This document shows, piece after piece, positions 44,326-53,310 of a DNA stretch of 64,000 nt. The DNA is from an uncultured Dongia sp. (GTDB lineage: Bacteria > Pseudomonadota > Alphaproteobacteria > Dongiales > Dongiaceae). The stretch covers positions 496,001 through 560,000 of the forward strand of contig NZ_CAKZGO010000004.1 of NCBI RefSeq assembly GCF_936916975.1, read 5' to 3'. The translations under genes were made by a program, and so were the position numbers. The notes beneath the pieces are model-generated. The model saw only the letters and a list, made by a program, of their open reading frames with translations. It had not been told where the DNA came from and did no database searches. How positions within the stretch are numbered: position 1 is the first letter of the stretch; each line of letters begins with the position of its first letter.

Positions 44326-44476
44326 GCCCCCCCTCACCCCAACCCCTCTCCCGCGAGGGGAGAGGGGCTTGGTGGGCGCTCGGCAATATCGAATTGGTTG
44401 GAACCGGCGCGTTACTGCCAACGCGATCTCATTCCCTCTCCCCTCGCGGGAGAGGGTTAGGGTGAGGGGGTCTATC
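44326..44476. repeat. Inverted doublet of family A palindromes (REPIN-like)
   Basis: The left unit (44326-44370, CCCTCACCCCAACCCCTCTC) and the right unit (44432-44476, CCCTCTCCCCTCGCGGGAG) are inverted around a 61-base spacer, mirroring 18145-18299. It sits inside the cobalamin operon between cobO and cobQ. Confidence 0.85.
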
Positions 44477-44497
44477 GACTGCACAACGATCACAGAA

Positions 44498-45118
44498 TTA
44501 GAACTCAATCCCCGCCTGCGCCTTCACCCCATCGCGGAAGGGGTGCTTCACCATTTCCATCTCAGTCACCAGATCGGCGATGGCGATGATTTCGTCCTTG
44601 GCGTTGCGGCCGGTGACGCAGACATGGAGGTCGGGGCGCTTGTTCGTGAGAAACTCGACCACTTCCTCGACCGGCAGATAATCGTAGCGGAGCGCGATGT
44701 TGATCTCGTCCATCAGCACGAATTGAAAGCTGGGATCGGACATCATGCGCTTGCCTTCGTCCCAGGCAGCGCGGGCGAAGGCGATGTCGCGGGCACGGTC
44801 CTGGGTTTCCCAGGTGAAGCCTTCGCCCAGGGCCTTGATCTCGATCTGGTCGGGGAAGCGCTCGAGGACTGTACGCTCGCCGGTATCCCACTTCCCCTTG
44901 ATGAACTGGATGACGCCCACTTTCATGCCATGGCCGATGCAGCGCATAACCATGCCGAAGGCGGCGGTGGACTTGCCCTTGCCCTTGCCGGTATTGACGA
45001 TGATGAGGCCCTTCTCGCGGGTCTTCTCCGCCATCATGCGGTCGCGGGCTTCCTTGCGGCGGGCGGCTTTTTCATTGGCGCGCTGGTTTGAATCGTCGGT
45101 ATCCGGTTGGTCGGTCAT
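44498..45118 (-). CDS. cobO: Cob(I)yrinic acid a,c-diamide adenosyltransferase
   Basis: 206 aa. Transfers adenosyl from ATP to the cobalt. P-loop VNTGKGKGKST (41-51), QFIKGKWDTGE, and FVLMDEINIALRY are family motifs, with the C-terminal KHPFRDGVKAQAGIEF as usual. The start overlaps the cobN stop (ATGA), so translation is coupled. Confidence 0.96.
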   Translation of the reverse strand: MTDQPDTDDSNQRANEKAARRKEARDRMMAEKTREKGLIIVNTGKGKGKSTAAFGMVMRCIGHGMKVGVIQFIKGKWDTGERTVLERFPDQIEIKALGEGFTWETQDRARDIAFARAAWDEGKRMMSDPSFQFVLMDEINIALRYDYLPVEEVVEFLTNKRPDLHVCVTGRNAKDEIIAIADLVTEMEMVKHPFRDGVKAQAGIEF

Positions 45119-48100
45119 GCTGCTTCGCTCCCTTTCGCCCAGGCATGCAGCTGCAGGCCGGCCGAGTTTGATTTTGCCTGCCAGAGGCCGCGCGTCTGCG
45201 CTTCCAGCAGCCGGTCGGCAATGTCTTTCAGTGCCGCCGGATTGTGCCGTTCGAGAAAGGCGCGGACCTCGTCATCGACCAGATAGGCGTCGAAGACCGC
45301 GTCAAAATGATGATCCGCCACGCAATCCGCCGTGGCGGCGAAGGCGAACAGGTAGTCGACCGTGGCGGCGAGTTCGAAGCCGCCCTTATAGCCATGGCGC
45401 ATGATGCCGCTGATCCATTTCGGATTGACGACACGAGCACGCACGATGCGGGCGATCTCTTCATCCAGCGCCCGCACCTTGGGCGCCTCGGGCCGCGAAT
45501 GATCGTTGTGCCAGACCACGGCACGCTTGCCAGTCAAATGCTTGATGGTGGCCGCCAGGCCACCTTCGAACTGGTAGTAATTGTCGCTGTCGAGGAGATC
45601 GTGCTCGGCATTGTCCTGGTTATGCAAGACCGCCTCGACGCCCGTGAGACGTTGGGCAAACAACTGCTGCTGCGCTTCGCCGCTCGAGCCCAGGCCATAG
45701 GCATAGCCGCCCCAGGCAAGATAGGCGCGCGCCAGATCGCCGGTTTCGGTCCAGCCCTTTTCGTCGATGAGCGATTGCAGGCCCGCACCATAGGCGCCGG
45801 GCTTCGAGCCGAACACGCGGTAGCCGGCGCGGCGCGTGGCGTCGACATCGGACATGCCGTCGGCCATCAAGGATTGGCGTTCGCTGCGGACACGCGCGGC
45901 GAGCGGGTTGAGATGATCCGGCTCGTCAAGTGCCGCGACATCGCGCGCCGCCGAATCGAAGAGATCGATCTGTGCGGGAAAGGCATCGCGGAAGAATCCG
46001 GAGACGCGCAGGGTCACATCGACCCGCGGGCGATCGAGGACGGAGAGCGGCAATATCTCAAAACCGGCAACGCGGCCCGATCCGCCCGGATCCCAGGTCG
46101 GCTTGACGCCCATGAGCGCCAGAGCCTGGGCGATGTCGTCGCCGCCCGTGCGCATGTTGGCGGTGCCCCAGGCGGACAGCACGATGGCCTTGGGCCAGGC
46201 GCCATGTTCCTGACGGTGACGGTCGAGGACGAGCAAAGCCGATTGCCAGCCCAAAGCCCAGGCGGTCGGCGTCGGCACGGAGCGGGTATCGACCGAATAG
46301 AAATTGCGGCCCGTGGGCAGCACGTCGAGGCGGCCGCGCGTGGGCGCCCCGGAGGGGCCGGGGGCGATGAAGCGGCCATCGAGGCCACGCAGGATGGCGC
46401 TGATCTCAGCCGGACCGCAGCCGGCGACGCGGGGGCGCAGATCTTGGTCGATGAAATTCAGCACATCGCGCGTGCGGGTCCACGCTGTGTGGGATGTTTG
46501 CGTGCCGGAGACCAATGCCAGCGCCAGGATTTCCAGCCGCTCGACCGTGTCGCCGTTGAGGCGCCACAAATCTTCGCTGATCTTCTGCAAGGCGGCTGGC
46601 TTGGGGCCGGTCCAGGAATCGCCGAGCCTGGTATTCAGCGGGTCAAAGTCGAGGCCGAGATCGAGGTCGGCGGCGAGCGCGCGGATCAGCGATTGACCAC
46701 GCCCCTCGCCCTTGCCACGTGGCAGGCGCGTCAAGGCCACCAGCAATTCGTCGAGCATGGCGCCTTCCGGCGCCTTCCCAAAGATGTGCAAGCCATCGCG
46801 GATCTGCGCTTCCTTCAACTCGCAGAGATGATTGTCGAGTTTGGCCAGCGCTGCATCGGTATCGTCGGTCGGCAGCACGCCGCAATCGGCAGCAAGGCCG
46901 CTCGACATGGCGAGCTCGAGAATCTGGCGTTTCAAATCGAGGCAGCGCCTTGGGTCGACCTGGCTTGCTTCGAAATACTCGTCCACCAACCGTTCGAGAT
47001 CGCGCAGCGGACCATAGCTTTCCGCGCGGGTGAGCGGCGGTGTCATGTGGTCGATGATCACCGCCTGGGCGCGGCGCTTGGCCTGGGCGCCCTCGCCTGG
47101 ATCATTCACGATGAAGGGATAGAGATGCGGCAGAGGCCCGAAGATCGCCTCCGGATAACAATCCGCCGAGAGCGCCAGGGATTTTCCCGGCAACCATTCG
47201 AGATTGCCGTGCTTGCCCATATGCACGATCACATGCGCGCCGAACTGCCGCCGCAGATAAGCATAGAAGGCGAAATAGCCATGCGGCGGCACGAGATCGG
47301 GATCGTGATAGCTGGTGGTGGGATCGACGTTGTAGCCGCGTGCCGGCTGAATGCCGATCACGACCTGGCCCAATGACATGAGCGGCAGGTCGAAGGCACC
47401 GTCGCTGTAGAGCAGGTCGTCCTTCGGGGCGCCCCAGCGCGTGATGACCGCCGCCTGCATTGCAGCCGGCAGGGTGCTGAAGAAGGCGGCGTAATCGGCG
47501 CCTTCGAGGCGAAAGGCGCCAGCAGGCCGCGCCAGCAGGCGGTTCATCAACTGCTCGCCGTCTTGCGGAATATCGGCGATTCCATAGCTGGCTCCCTGCA
47601 TCGCGCGCAGCACCTCGATCGTGCCGGCCGGCGTATCGAGCCCCACACCATTGCCGATACGGCCATCGCGGTTGGGATAATTGGCCAGGATCAACGCCAC
47701 ATGCCGCTCAGCTGCCGAGGTGCGGCGCAGCTTCACCCAATTGGCGGCAAGATCGCAGGTGAAGGCCACGCGGTCATCGACCGGCTGCGGCGCCACGATG
47801 GTGCATTGCGTCGCCTCGTCATAGCGCGCGGCGGATTTCCAGGAAATGGCGCGGGTGATGATGCGGCCATCCAGTTCCGGCAGCGCCACCTGCATCGCAA
47901 GATCGCGGGGCGATAGGCCGCGCAGGCTGGTCTGCCATTGCGCCTCGCTCTCGCTGGAGAGCATGACCTGCAACACCGGATGATCTGCCGCGTCGAAGGG
48001 CGTCGAGAAATTCGCGGCGCCCGGCTGCGAGATGGCAAAACCGGTGCAGTTGAGCGTGATATCGGGAGCTGTCTCAGCATAGAGAGATCGGATGAGATCG

Positions 48101-48852
48101 GCCGCCACAGCCTCCTTCAGCGAGTTGACGAAGATCGGCATCGGGTTGAGACCACGCGCGGCCAGCGCTTTGATCAGCGCATCGATCGGCGCCAGCGTGC
48201 CCGCCTGAAGAAGTGCTCGGTAGAAGACGATGCCCGCGACGGGTGCTCCCGCTTGCCAATGCGGCGTGAGATCAGTGAGGCTGAGTACCGAGGCGCCCGG
48301 CCAATAGAGGCCAGCCCGCAAAAGGGGCCGTGGTTCCTGCCAGACCGTGTCATAGCCGATGAGACTGGCGGCGTAGTTCAGGAATTCTTCGGCATTGCTC
48401 TTGCCACCATGCACCTGGAACTGCCACAGGCGGTGTGCTGCCTCATCCTCCACAGTCGAGCGGCGCGACAATTCGCTGTCCGGCTGGTCGTCGCCGGATA
48501 GGCAGGCGAACTGGATGTGATGTGCGGCAGTGATCGCCGCCAATTGCTCGACGCCATACGGCCAGTAGCGCTCGCCACCGATGAGGCGAAGGATGACGAG
48601 CTTGGCCGGCGTGCGCGGATCGGCGATCACCTGGTCGAGATAGAGATCGACCGACATATTGTGCTGCAGCTGCAGCAGATTGACGAGACGCAAGGTCGGC
48701 TTGGGCTCGGGCAGTGCCGCATGCGCGGCAGCGAGGGCCGCCAATTCCGTATCCGCCGCACTCAGCACCACGATCTCGGCCGGTGACTGGCCGAGATCGA
48801 CGGCCTCGCCGCCGTCACTGATGGTTCCGGGTTTGGCGGCGAGGAGATGCAT
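45115..48852 (-). CDS. cobN: Cobaltochelatase subunit CobN
   Basis: 1245 aa, the large subunit of the ATP-dependent chelatase that inserts cobalt into hydrogenobyrinic acid a,c-diamide (with CobS and CobT, which are not in this window). Family motifs include GHHVHMGKHGN-like VHMGKHGNLEWLPGKS, FYSVDTRSVPTPTAW and the C-terminal RHGYKGGFELAATVDYLFAF. Length is normal. Two bases separate it from cobW, which is the common order. Confidence 0.97.
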   Translation of the reverse strand: MHLLAAKPGTISDGGEAVDLGQSPAEIVVLSAADTELAALAAAHAALPEPKPTLRLVNLLQLQHNMSVDLYLDQVIADPRTPAKLVILRLIGGERYWPYGVEQLAAITAAHHIQFACLSGDDQPDSELSRRSTVEDEAAHRLWQFQVHGGKSNAEEFLNYAASLIGYDTVWQEPRPLLRAGLYWPGASVLSLTDLTPHWQAGAPVAGIVFYRALLQAGTLAPIDALIKALAARGLNPMPIFVNSLKEAVAADLIRSLYAETAPDITLNCTGFAISQPGAANFSTPFDAADHPVLQVMLSSESEAQWQTSLRGLSPRDLAMQVALPELDGRIITRAISWKSAARYDEATQCTIVAPQPVDDRVAFTCDLAANWVKLRRTSAAERHVALILANYPNRDGRIGNGVGLDTPAGTIEVLRAMQGASYGIADIPQDGEQLMNRLLARPAGAFRLEGADYAAFFSTLPAAMQAAVITRWGAPKDDLLYSDGAFDLPLMSLGQVVIGIQPARGYNVDPTTSYHDPDLVPPHGYFAFYAYLRRQFGAHVIVHMGKHGNLEWLPGKSLALSADCYPEAIFGPLPHLYPFIVNDPGEGAQAKRRAQAVIIDHMTPPLTRAESYGPLRDLERLVDEYFEASQVDPRRCLDLKRQILELAMSSGLAADCGVLPTDDTDAALAKLDNHLCELKEAQIRDGLHIFGKAPEGAMLDELLVALTRLPRGKGEGRGQSLIRALAADLDLGLDFDPLNTRLGDSWTGPKPAALQKISEDLWRLNGDTVERLEILALALVSGTQTSHTAWTRTRDVLNFIDQDLRPRVAGCGPAEISAILRGLDGRFIAPGPSGAPTRGRLDVLPTGRNFYSVDTRSVPTPTAWALGWQSALLVLDRHRQEHGAWPKAIVLSAWGTANMRTGGDDIAQALALMGVKPTWDPGGSGRVAGFEILPLSVLDRPRVDVTLRVSGFFRDAFPAQIDLFDSAARDVAALDEPDHLNPLAARVRSERQSLMADGMSDVDATRRAGYRVFGSKPGAYGAGLQSLIDEKGWTETGDLARAYLAWGGYAYGLGSSGEAQQQLFAQRLTGVEAVLHNQDNAEHDLLDSDNYYQFEGGLAATIKHLTGKRAVVWHNDHSRPEAPKVRALDEEIARIVRARVVNPKWISGIMRHGYKGGFELAATVDYLFAFAATADCVADHHFDAVFDAYLVDDEVRAFLERHNPAALKDIADRLLEAQTRGLWQAKSNSAGLQLHAWAKGSEAA

Positions 48853-48855
48853 GGA

Positions 48856-49926
48856 TCAGGCGGCTTTACCGAGCGATGTCGAGAGCGCGGCGGTGATCGC
48901 CGCGCGGTCGAGGCCCTGCAGACCGATGATGACGATCTGGCCGCGGCGGCCTTCCGATGCTTCCCAGGCCCGGTCGTAATAATGCTGCAGCCGGTTGCCG
49001 ACACCCTGCAGCACCAGGCGCATGTCCTTGCCGGCCACGGCGAGGAAACCCTTCACGCGCAGGATATCGTGCTGTTCGATGACGGGCAGGAGTTTGGCCA
49101 GCAGATCCTGCGGCTGGCCCAGTTCGGCGATGTCGATATGGAAGCTTTCGAAATCGTCGTGGTTGTGGTCCTCGCCTTCCAATTCGTGATGCGAATGGCG
49201 CTGGGCGAGATCGTCTTCGGCGGCGGCATCTAGCCCCAGGAGCACGCGGGGATCAACCTCGCCGAAGCGTGCGGTGATCATCTTGGCCGGGCGCTGCAAT
49301 TCCTTGATGATAAGGGCCTGCGCCGATTCATGCTCGGCCCCCGACATCTGGTCGGCCTTGTTGACGATGATGAGATCGGCGCAGTTGATCTGGTCTTCGA
49401 ACAATTCGGCCAAGGGGCTGTCGTGATCGAGGCCCTCATCCATTTTGCGCTGGTTGTCGACCGCGGCCGGGTTATCGGCGAAACGGCCGGCCGCCACCGC
49501 CGGGCCATCGACCACCGCGATAACGCCATCGACCGTGACACGGGTACGGATTTCCGGCCAGTTGAACGCCTTCACCAGCGGTTTCGGCAATGCGAGGCCG
49601 GAGGTTTCGATGATGATGTGATCCGGCGCGTTCGGCCGGTCGAGCAGCGCCTTGATAGTGGGGATGAAATCGTCGGCCACCGTGCAGCAGATGCAACCAT
49701 TGGCCAGCTCGACGATGTTCTCTTCCGGGCAGCCTTCGATCTTGCAGCCCTTGACGATCTCGCCATCCACGCCGAGCTCACCGAACTCGTTGATGATGAG
49801 GGCGAGGCGCTTGCCGCCGGCATTCTTCAGGAGATGCTGGATGAGGCTGGTCTTGCCCGCACCCAGAAACCCGGTGACGATGGTGGCGGGGATTTTTCCG
49901 GCGGTCTTGGCTGGTGCAACTGACAT
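48856..49926 (-). CDS. cobW: CobW-family metal-trafficking GTPase
   Basis: 356 aa G3E GTPase. Walker A GFLGAGKT (19-26), the metal-binding GCICC (77-81), NKAD for guanine binding, and a His-rich stretch RHSHHELEGEDHNHDD around 240-255. It probably feeds cobalt to CobN. It lies between cobP and cobN. Confidence 0.95.
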   Translation of the reverse strand: MSVAPAKTAGKIPATIVTGFLGAGKTSLIQHLLKNAGGKRLALIINEFGELGVDGEIVKGCKIEGCPEENIVELANGCICCTVADDFIPTIKALLDRPNAPDHIIIETSGLALPKPLVKAFNWPEIRTRVTVDGVIAVVDGPAVAAGRFADNPAAVDNQRKMDEGLDHDSPLAELFEDQINCADLIIVNKADQMSGAEHESAQALIIKELQRPAKMITARFGEVDPRVLLGLDAAAEDDLAQRHSHHELEGEDHNHDDFESFHIDIAELGQPQDLLAKLLPVIEQHDILRVKGFLAVAGKDMRLVLQGVGNRLQHYYDRAWEASEGRRGQIVIIGLQGLDRAAITAALSTSLGKAA

Positions 49927-49962
49927 GACGTTTCCTTAATCGGCTGACGCTGTTTCGCGTCG

Positions 49963-50523
49963 TTATTTCAGAATGAGCGGCAGGCCGGCCGCCACGAACA
50001 GCACATGATCGGCGCGGGCTGCCAGGCGCTGGTTGAGCCGCCCGGCATGGTCGCGGAAATCGCGCGCCAGTTTGTTGTCGGGCACGATGCCGAGGCCCAC
50101 TTCATTGGCCACGAAAATGATCGGCCCGCCGCATTGGCCGAGCGCCTGTTCGAGGGCGGTGCATTCCGCCGCCACGTCACGTTCCGCCAGCATCACATTG
50201 GTGAGCCAGAGCGTGACGCAATCCACCAGGACCGCCGCGCCCTTCTCTGTTTCCGACACCAATGTTTGGGCGAGGGCCAGGGGCTCCTCCACCAGCCGCC
50301 AATCGGGATCGCGCCGGTCGCGGTGCAGCTTCACCCGTTCAGCCATTTCGGCGTCGCGGATCTCGGCGGTGGCGATATAGGTGCGGCGCCCCGTGTGGCG
50401 GTCGAGCAGCTCTTCCGCATAGCGGCTTTTGCCCGAGCGCGCGCCGCCCAGCACCAAGGTGATGGGGGGGAGCGGGGTGATCAAGCCGGTTAGGCCGGCG
50501 CCTGACAAGGGTTGCGTAGACAA
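49963..50523 (-). CDS. cobP: Adenosylcobinamide kinase/guanylyltransferase
   Basis: 186 aa bifunctional enzyme that phosphorylates cobinamide and adds GMP. P-loop LGGARSGKS (25-33) and the guanylylated His (about 67) in VKLHRDRRDPDWR are visible, as is VDCVTLWLTNVM. The start is taken as a TTG at 50523, eleven bases after GGAGG. Longer readings run into the riboswitch. Also called cobU. First gene after the B12 riboswitch. Confidence 0.9.
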   Translation of the reverse strand: MSTQPLSGAGLTGLITPLPPITLVLGGARSGKSRYAEELLDRHTGRRTYIATAEIRDAEMAERVKLHRDRRDPDWRLVEEPLALAQTLVSETEKGAAVLVDCVTLWLTNVMLAERDVAAECTALEQALGQCGGPIIFVANEVGLGIVPDNKLARDFRDHAGRLNQRLAARADHVLFVAAGLPLILK

Positions 50524-50560
50524 GATGACGCGCACCTCCCTCCGAGGTCGTTGCCGAAAT

Positions 50561-50750
50561 CGAACGATCGCCGAGGTTTCCTGGCTCGACCGATCCATCG
50601 GGTCGCCTTCCCAGCTGTCGCCAGCCAGTGGCCCTAACCCATGGTGCCCCAACCCAATATTGAGACAACGGTCCTACAGTTGCGGGGGCAGCGCCGGAAT
50701 CACTGTGTCACCACAGCTGACCGGCTTCCCTCACTACGATCGGGCGACAA
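50561..50750 (-). promoter_or_regulatory. Cobalamin (B12) riboswitch
   Basis: On the minus strand the order of conserved elements is GGGAAGCCGGT, then TCCGGCGCTGCCCCCGCAAC, the B12 box GCCACTGG (50632-50625), GGGAAGGCGA and the 3' GAGCCAGGAAACC. The ends CGATCG (50738-50743 and 50565-50570) can pair as P1. The start of cobP lies about 40 bases after. Binding of adenosylcobalamin would lower expression of cobP and the genes after it. Confidence 0.95.
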
Positions 50751-50969
50751 CCTAACCAAAGCGGTGCGGCATTGCCAGCGGGGTTTTGCCCAGTGGGTTG
50801 CCGGGGGTGATCCAACCGGGATCTTCGCTCTTTAGAATAAACCCAGGAAGATACATAATTGTATGCGCCGGATTAAAGAAATTTACCCGCTGTTATTAAT
50901 CGCCTGTCAATCTACGGGGTATTAGCTATCAATTTCCTGCGCAACCCTGTTTTGCCGGGTGGAGAAGCA
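50751..50969. other. Divergent intergenic region
   Basis: A 219-base gap between the B12 riboswitch (minus) and a sensor kinase (plus). The half nearer the kinase is AT-rich (50840-50930) and probably holds promoters for both directions. I see no ORF with a ribosome site. Confidence 0.5.
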
Positions 50970-52196
50970 TTGCCGCCATCGAGTGACCACGTGTTTCGGC
51001 CTCGTACAGCCTTCCCGCGACAGGGCGCCTCTCTGTCGGCGCAGGATGTTGCGCTGTTGGAAGTGGTGGCGACGCCGATCGTGGTGACGTCTCTCGGGGA
51101 CGTCGATCCGGGCCGGGCCAAGATCCAATATGCCAACAGCGCCGCGCGCCGCCTGTTCGATCAACCGGACGATGGCGCCGAAGCCTACGCCCCGGAACGC
51201 TATTGTGCCAATCCGCAGGCGCGCGCCGAGCTCATTCAGCGGCTGCGGCGCGACGGCGAAGTGATCAACCATGAGATCGAATTCGTCACCCATGGCGGCA
51301 AGCGCTTCTGGGGCTTGCTCTCCGGCCATGTCACCGATTTCGACGGCAGCGACGTGGTGGTGGCCTCGATCGTCGACATTTCGGCGCAGAAGGCGCGCGA
51401 AGTACAGCTGGCCCAGGCGACCGAGCAGCTGCGCGCCCAGGCGACGGCGTCCATGCTGCTCAACCGCGAGCTCAAGAACCAGCGTCAGGTAGCGATCACG
51501 GCCAGTCGCGCCAAGAGCGATTTCCTCGCCCGCATGAGCCATGAATTGCGCTCGCCCTTGAACGCCATCCTCGGTTTCTCGGAAGTCATCGCCGACCAGG
51601 TGTTCGGGCCGGCGGGTGTTGCGCGCTATGAGGAGTATGCGGAGAACATCCACGAGGCCGGCGCCCATCTGCTGGCGCTGATCAACGACATTCTAGATCT
51701 CTCCAAGGTCGAAGCCGGCCAGATGGAACTCTCCCTGGAGCCGATCGAGCTCAAGGAGCTGATCAACAGCTCGGTCCAGTTGATGGCACCGATTGCAGAG
51801 AAGCGCGGCGTGCAGCTGGTGACCGATCTCGGCCGTTCGCCGCTCTCGCTGGTGGCCGACCGGCGACGGCTGCGGCAGATGATTGTCAACGTGGTCAACA
51901 ACGCCATCAAATTCACCCTGGCCGGCGGCACTGTCATGATCACGGCGCATCAGGCCCAGGGCAACATCGTCATCGACATTGCCGATTCCGGCATCGGCAT
52001 GACACCGGACCAGATCAAGATCGCGCTGCAGCCCTTCGGCCAGGTCGCGACCGACAGCCCCTATGCCCAGGTCGGCACCGGCCTCGGCTTGCCGATCGTC
52101 GATTCGCTGGTCGCCTTGCATGGCGGCACGCTCGACATCCAGTCGACGCCCAATGTCGGCACTACGATCACGCTGACCCTGCCGAAAGTGCGTTGA
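50970..52196 (+). CDS. PAS-domain histidine kinase, soluble
   Basis: 408 aa without membrane segments. A PAS domain (about 20-130), a coiled-coil (RELKNQRQVAITASRAK), then HisKA DFLARMSHELRSPLNAILGFS and HATPase NVVNNAIKFT, DSGIGM and GTGLGLPIV. No regulator gene is adjacent. The start is TTG 50970 because GGAG stands five bases before; another TTG lies at 50952. Confidence 0.88.
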   Translation: MPPSSDHVFRPRTAFPRQGASLSAQDVALLEVVATPIVVTSLGDVDPGRAKIQYANSAARRLFDQPDDGAEAYAPERYCANPQARAELIQRLRRDGEVINHEIEFVTHGGKRFWGLLSGHVTDFDGSDVVVASIVDISAQKAREVQLAQATEQLRAQATASMLLNRELKNQRQVAITASRAKSDFLARMSHELRSPLNAILGFSEVIADQVFGPAGVARYEEYAENIHEAGAHLLALINDILDLSKVEAGQMELSLEPIELKELINSSVQLMAPIAEKRGVQLVTDLGRSPLSLVADRRRLRQMIVNVVNNAIKFTLAGGTVMITAHQAQGNIVIDIADSGIGMTPDQIKIALQPFGQVATDSPYAQVGTGLGLPIVDSLVALHGGTLDIQSTPNVGTTITLTLPKVR

Positions 52197-52227
52197 CGGG
52201 ATTTGCGACACCGCTAACCTTCGTCCC

Positions 52228-52482
52228 ATGAAACACGCGACCGGCGATACCTTGGACCGATTGGAGCCGCTGCTCCGGCGTCTGCGCCAGTTCGCTGTGC
52301 TGAAGGAAAAGTCGCGCGGCGCGTTCTATCTCAAATCAAAGAGCCTGCTGCATTTCCACGAGGACCCCGCTGGCCTCTTCGCCGATCTGCGCGTCGCAGA
52401 AGACTGGACGCGCTTTCCCGTCAACACCAAGGCCGAGCAGAATGCCCTGCTGAAGGTCCTGGGCGACATCCTCGACGGTTAG
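52228..52482 (+). CDS. Small conserved protein of unknown function
   Basis: 84 aa. The pattern LKEKSRGAFYLKSKSLLHFHEDPAGLFADL, with charged ends, looks like a compact alpha/beta protein. It stands 31 bases after the kinase. No family name recalled. Confidence 0.7.
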   Translation: MKHATGDTLDRLEPLLRRLRQFAVLKEKSRGAFYLKSKSLLHFHEDPAGLFADLRVAEDWTRFPVNTKAEQNALLKVLGDILDG

Positions 52483-52545
52483 CCTCCGACGCTTGCCGCG
52501 GCGTCGCGGTCGTGCAAGCTTTGCCTCGCATCGAGGGGAGAGGCA

Positions 52546-53310
52546 ATGAACCAGTCGCCACGCATTCTGATCACGGGTGCCGCCTCCGGCATCGGCGCTG
52601 CCACGGCGCGCGCGCTGGCACGGCCCGGCGCTGGCATGCTGCTGCACACGAAGAGCAACCGCACCGGCCTGGAAAAGGTGGCGGCGGAACTTGAAGCCGA
52701 GGGCGTTCGCACGGTCCTCGCCCTGGGCGATCTTGCCGAACCGGCGACGGGTACGCGCCTGGTCGAGACGGCGGTGGAGGCCTTCGGCGGGCTCGATACA
52801 TTGGTGGCCAATGCCGGTTTTCCGTTGCGCCCGCTCATCGGCACGCTGACACGCGCTGAGCTCGATCACACTTACGCTGTGATCGCCGGCGGATTTTTCG
52901 AGCTCGCGAGTACCGCGCTGCCGCATCTCAAAGTAGCCGGCGCGCGCGGTCGGATAGTGGCGATCTCGACCCATAACGCGCATCTGTTTCTGCCGGGTTA
53001 TCTCAACTTCCCGGCCTCCGCCTCGGCGAAGGCAGCGCTTGAGACGTTGGTGAAGTCGCTGGCGCTGCAACTGGCGCCGCACGGCGTCACGGTGAATGCC
53101 ATCGCCCCCGGCCTCATCGCCAAGGACAAGGACAGCGGTGAGCAGACCCTTTCGCCGGAGGATTGGCAGCGCCTCACAGCGCGCATCCCGATGGGCGAAC
53201 TGGGCAAGCCTGCCGATATCGCCGCCACGGTGGCCTTCCTCTGCTCACCCGCCGCGCGCTACATGACCGGGCAGATTCTTCATGTCGATGGCGGGCTGGT
53301 CATCCGCTAA
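52546..53310 (+). CDS. SDR-family protein lacking the usual catalytic Tyr
   Basis: 254 aa. The cofactor loop TGAASGIG and NAG motif are normal, and the end TGQILHVDGG is typical. At the YxxxK site, however, the sequence is SASAK: Lys is kept, Tyr is replaced by Ser, and the Ser-to-Lys spacing is longer than usual. A Tyr in PGYLNF four positions upstream might substitute. Activity is therefore in doubt. It ends face to face with the TetR gene. Confidence 0.8.
   Translation: MNQSPRILITGAASGIGAATARALARPGAGMLLHTKSNRTGLEKVAAELEAEGVRTVLALGDLAEPATGTRLVETAVEAFGGLDTLVANAGFPLRPLIGTLTRAELDHTYAVIAGGFFELASTALPHLKVAGARGRIVAISTHNAHLFLPGYLNFPASASAKAALETLVKSLALQLAPHGVTVNAIAPGLIAKDKDSGEQTLSPEDWQRLTARIPMGELGKPADIAATVAFLCSPAARYMTGQILHVDGGLVIR

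Noticed and set aside
44297-44386. A 30-codon N-terminal extension of cobQ
   Set aside because: It translates the family A palindrome, and CobQ homologues start at the ATG at 44296.
43931-45091. A 386-codon plus-strand frame
   Set aside because: Antisense to cobQ and cobO, and runs through the repeat doublet.
45244-47376. A 710-codon open frame on the plus strand
   Set aside because: It lies wholly antisense to cobN and has the usual shadow composition.
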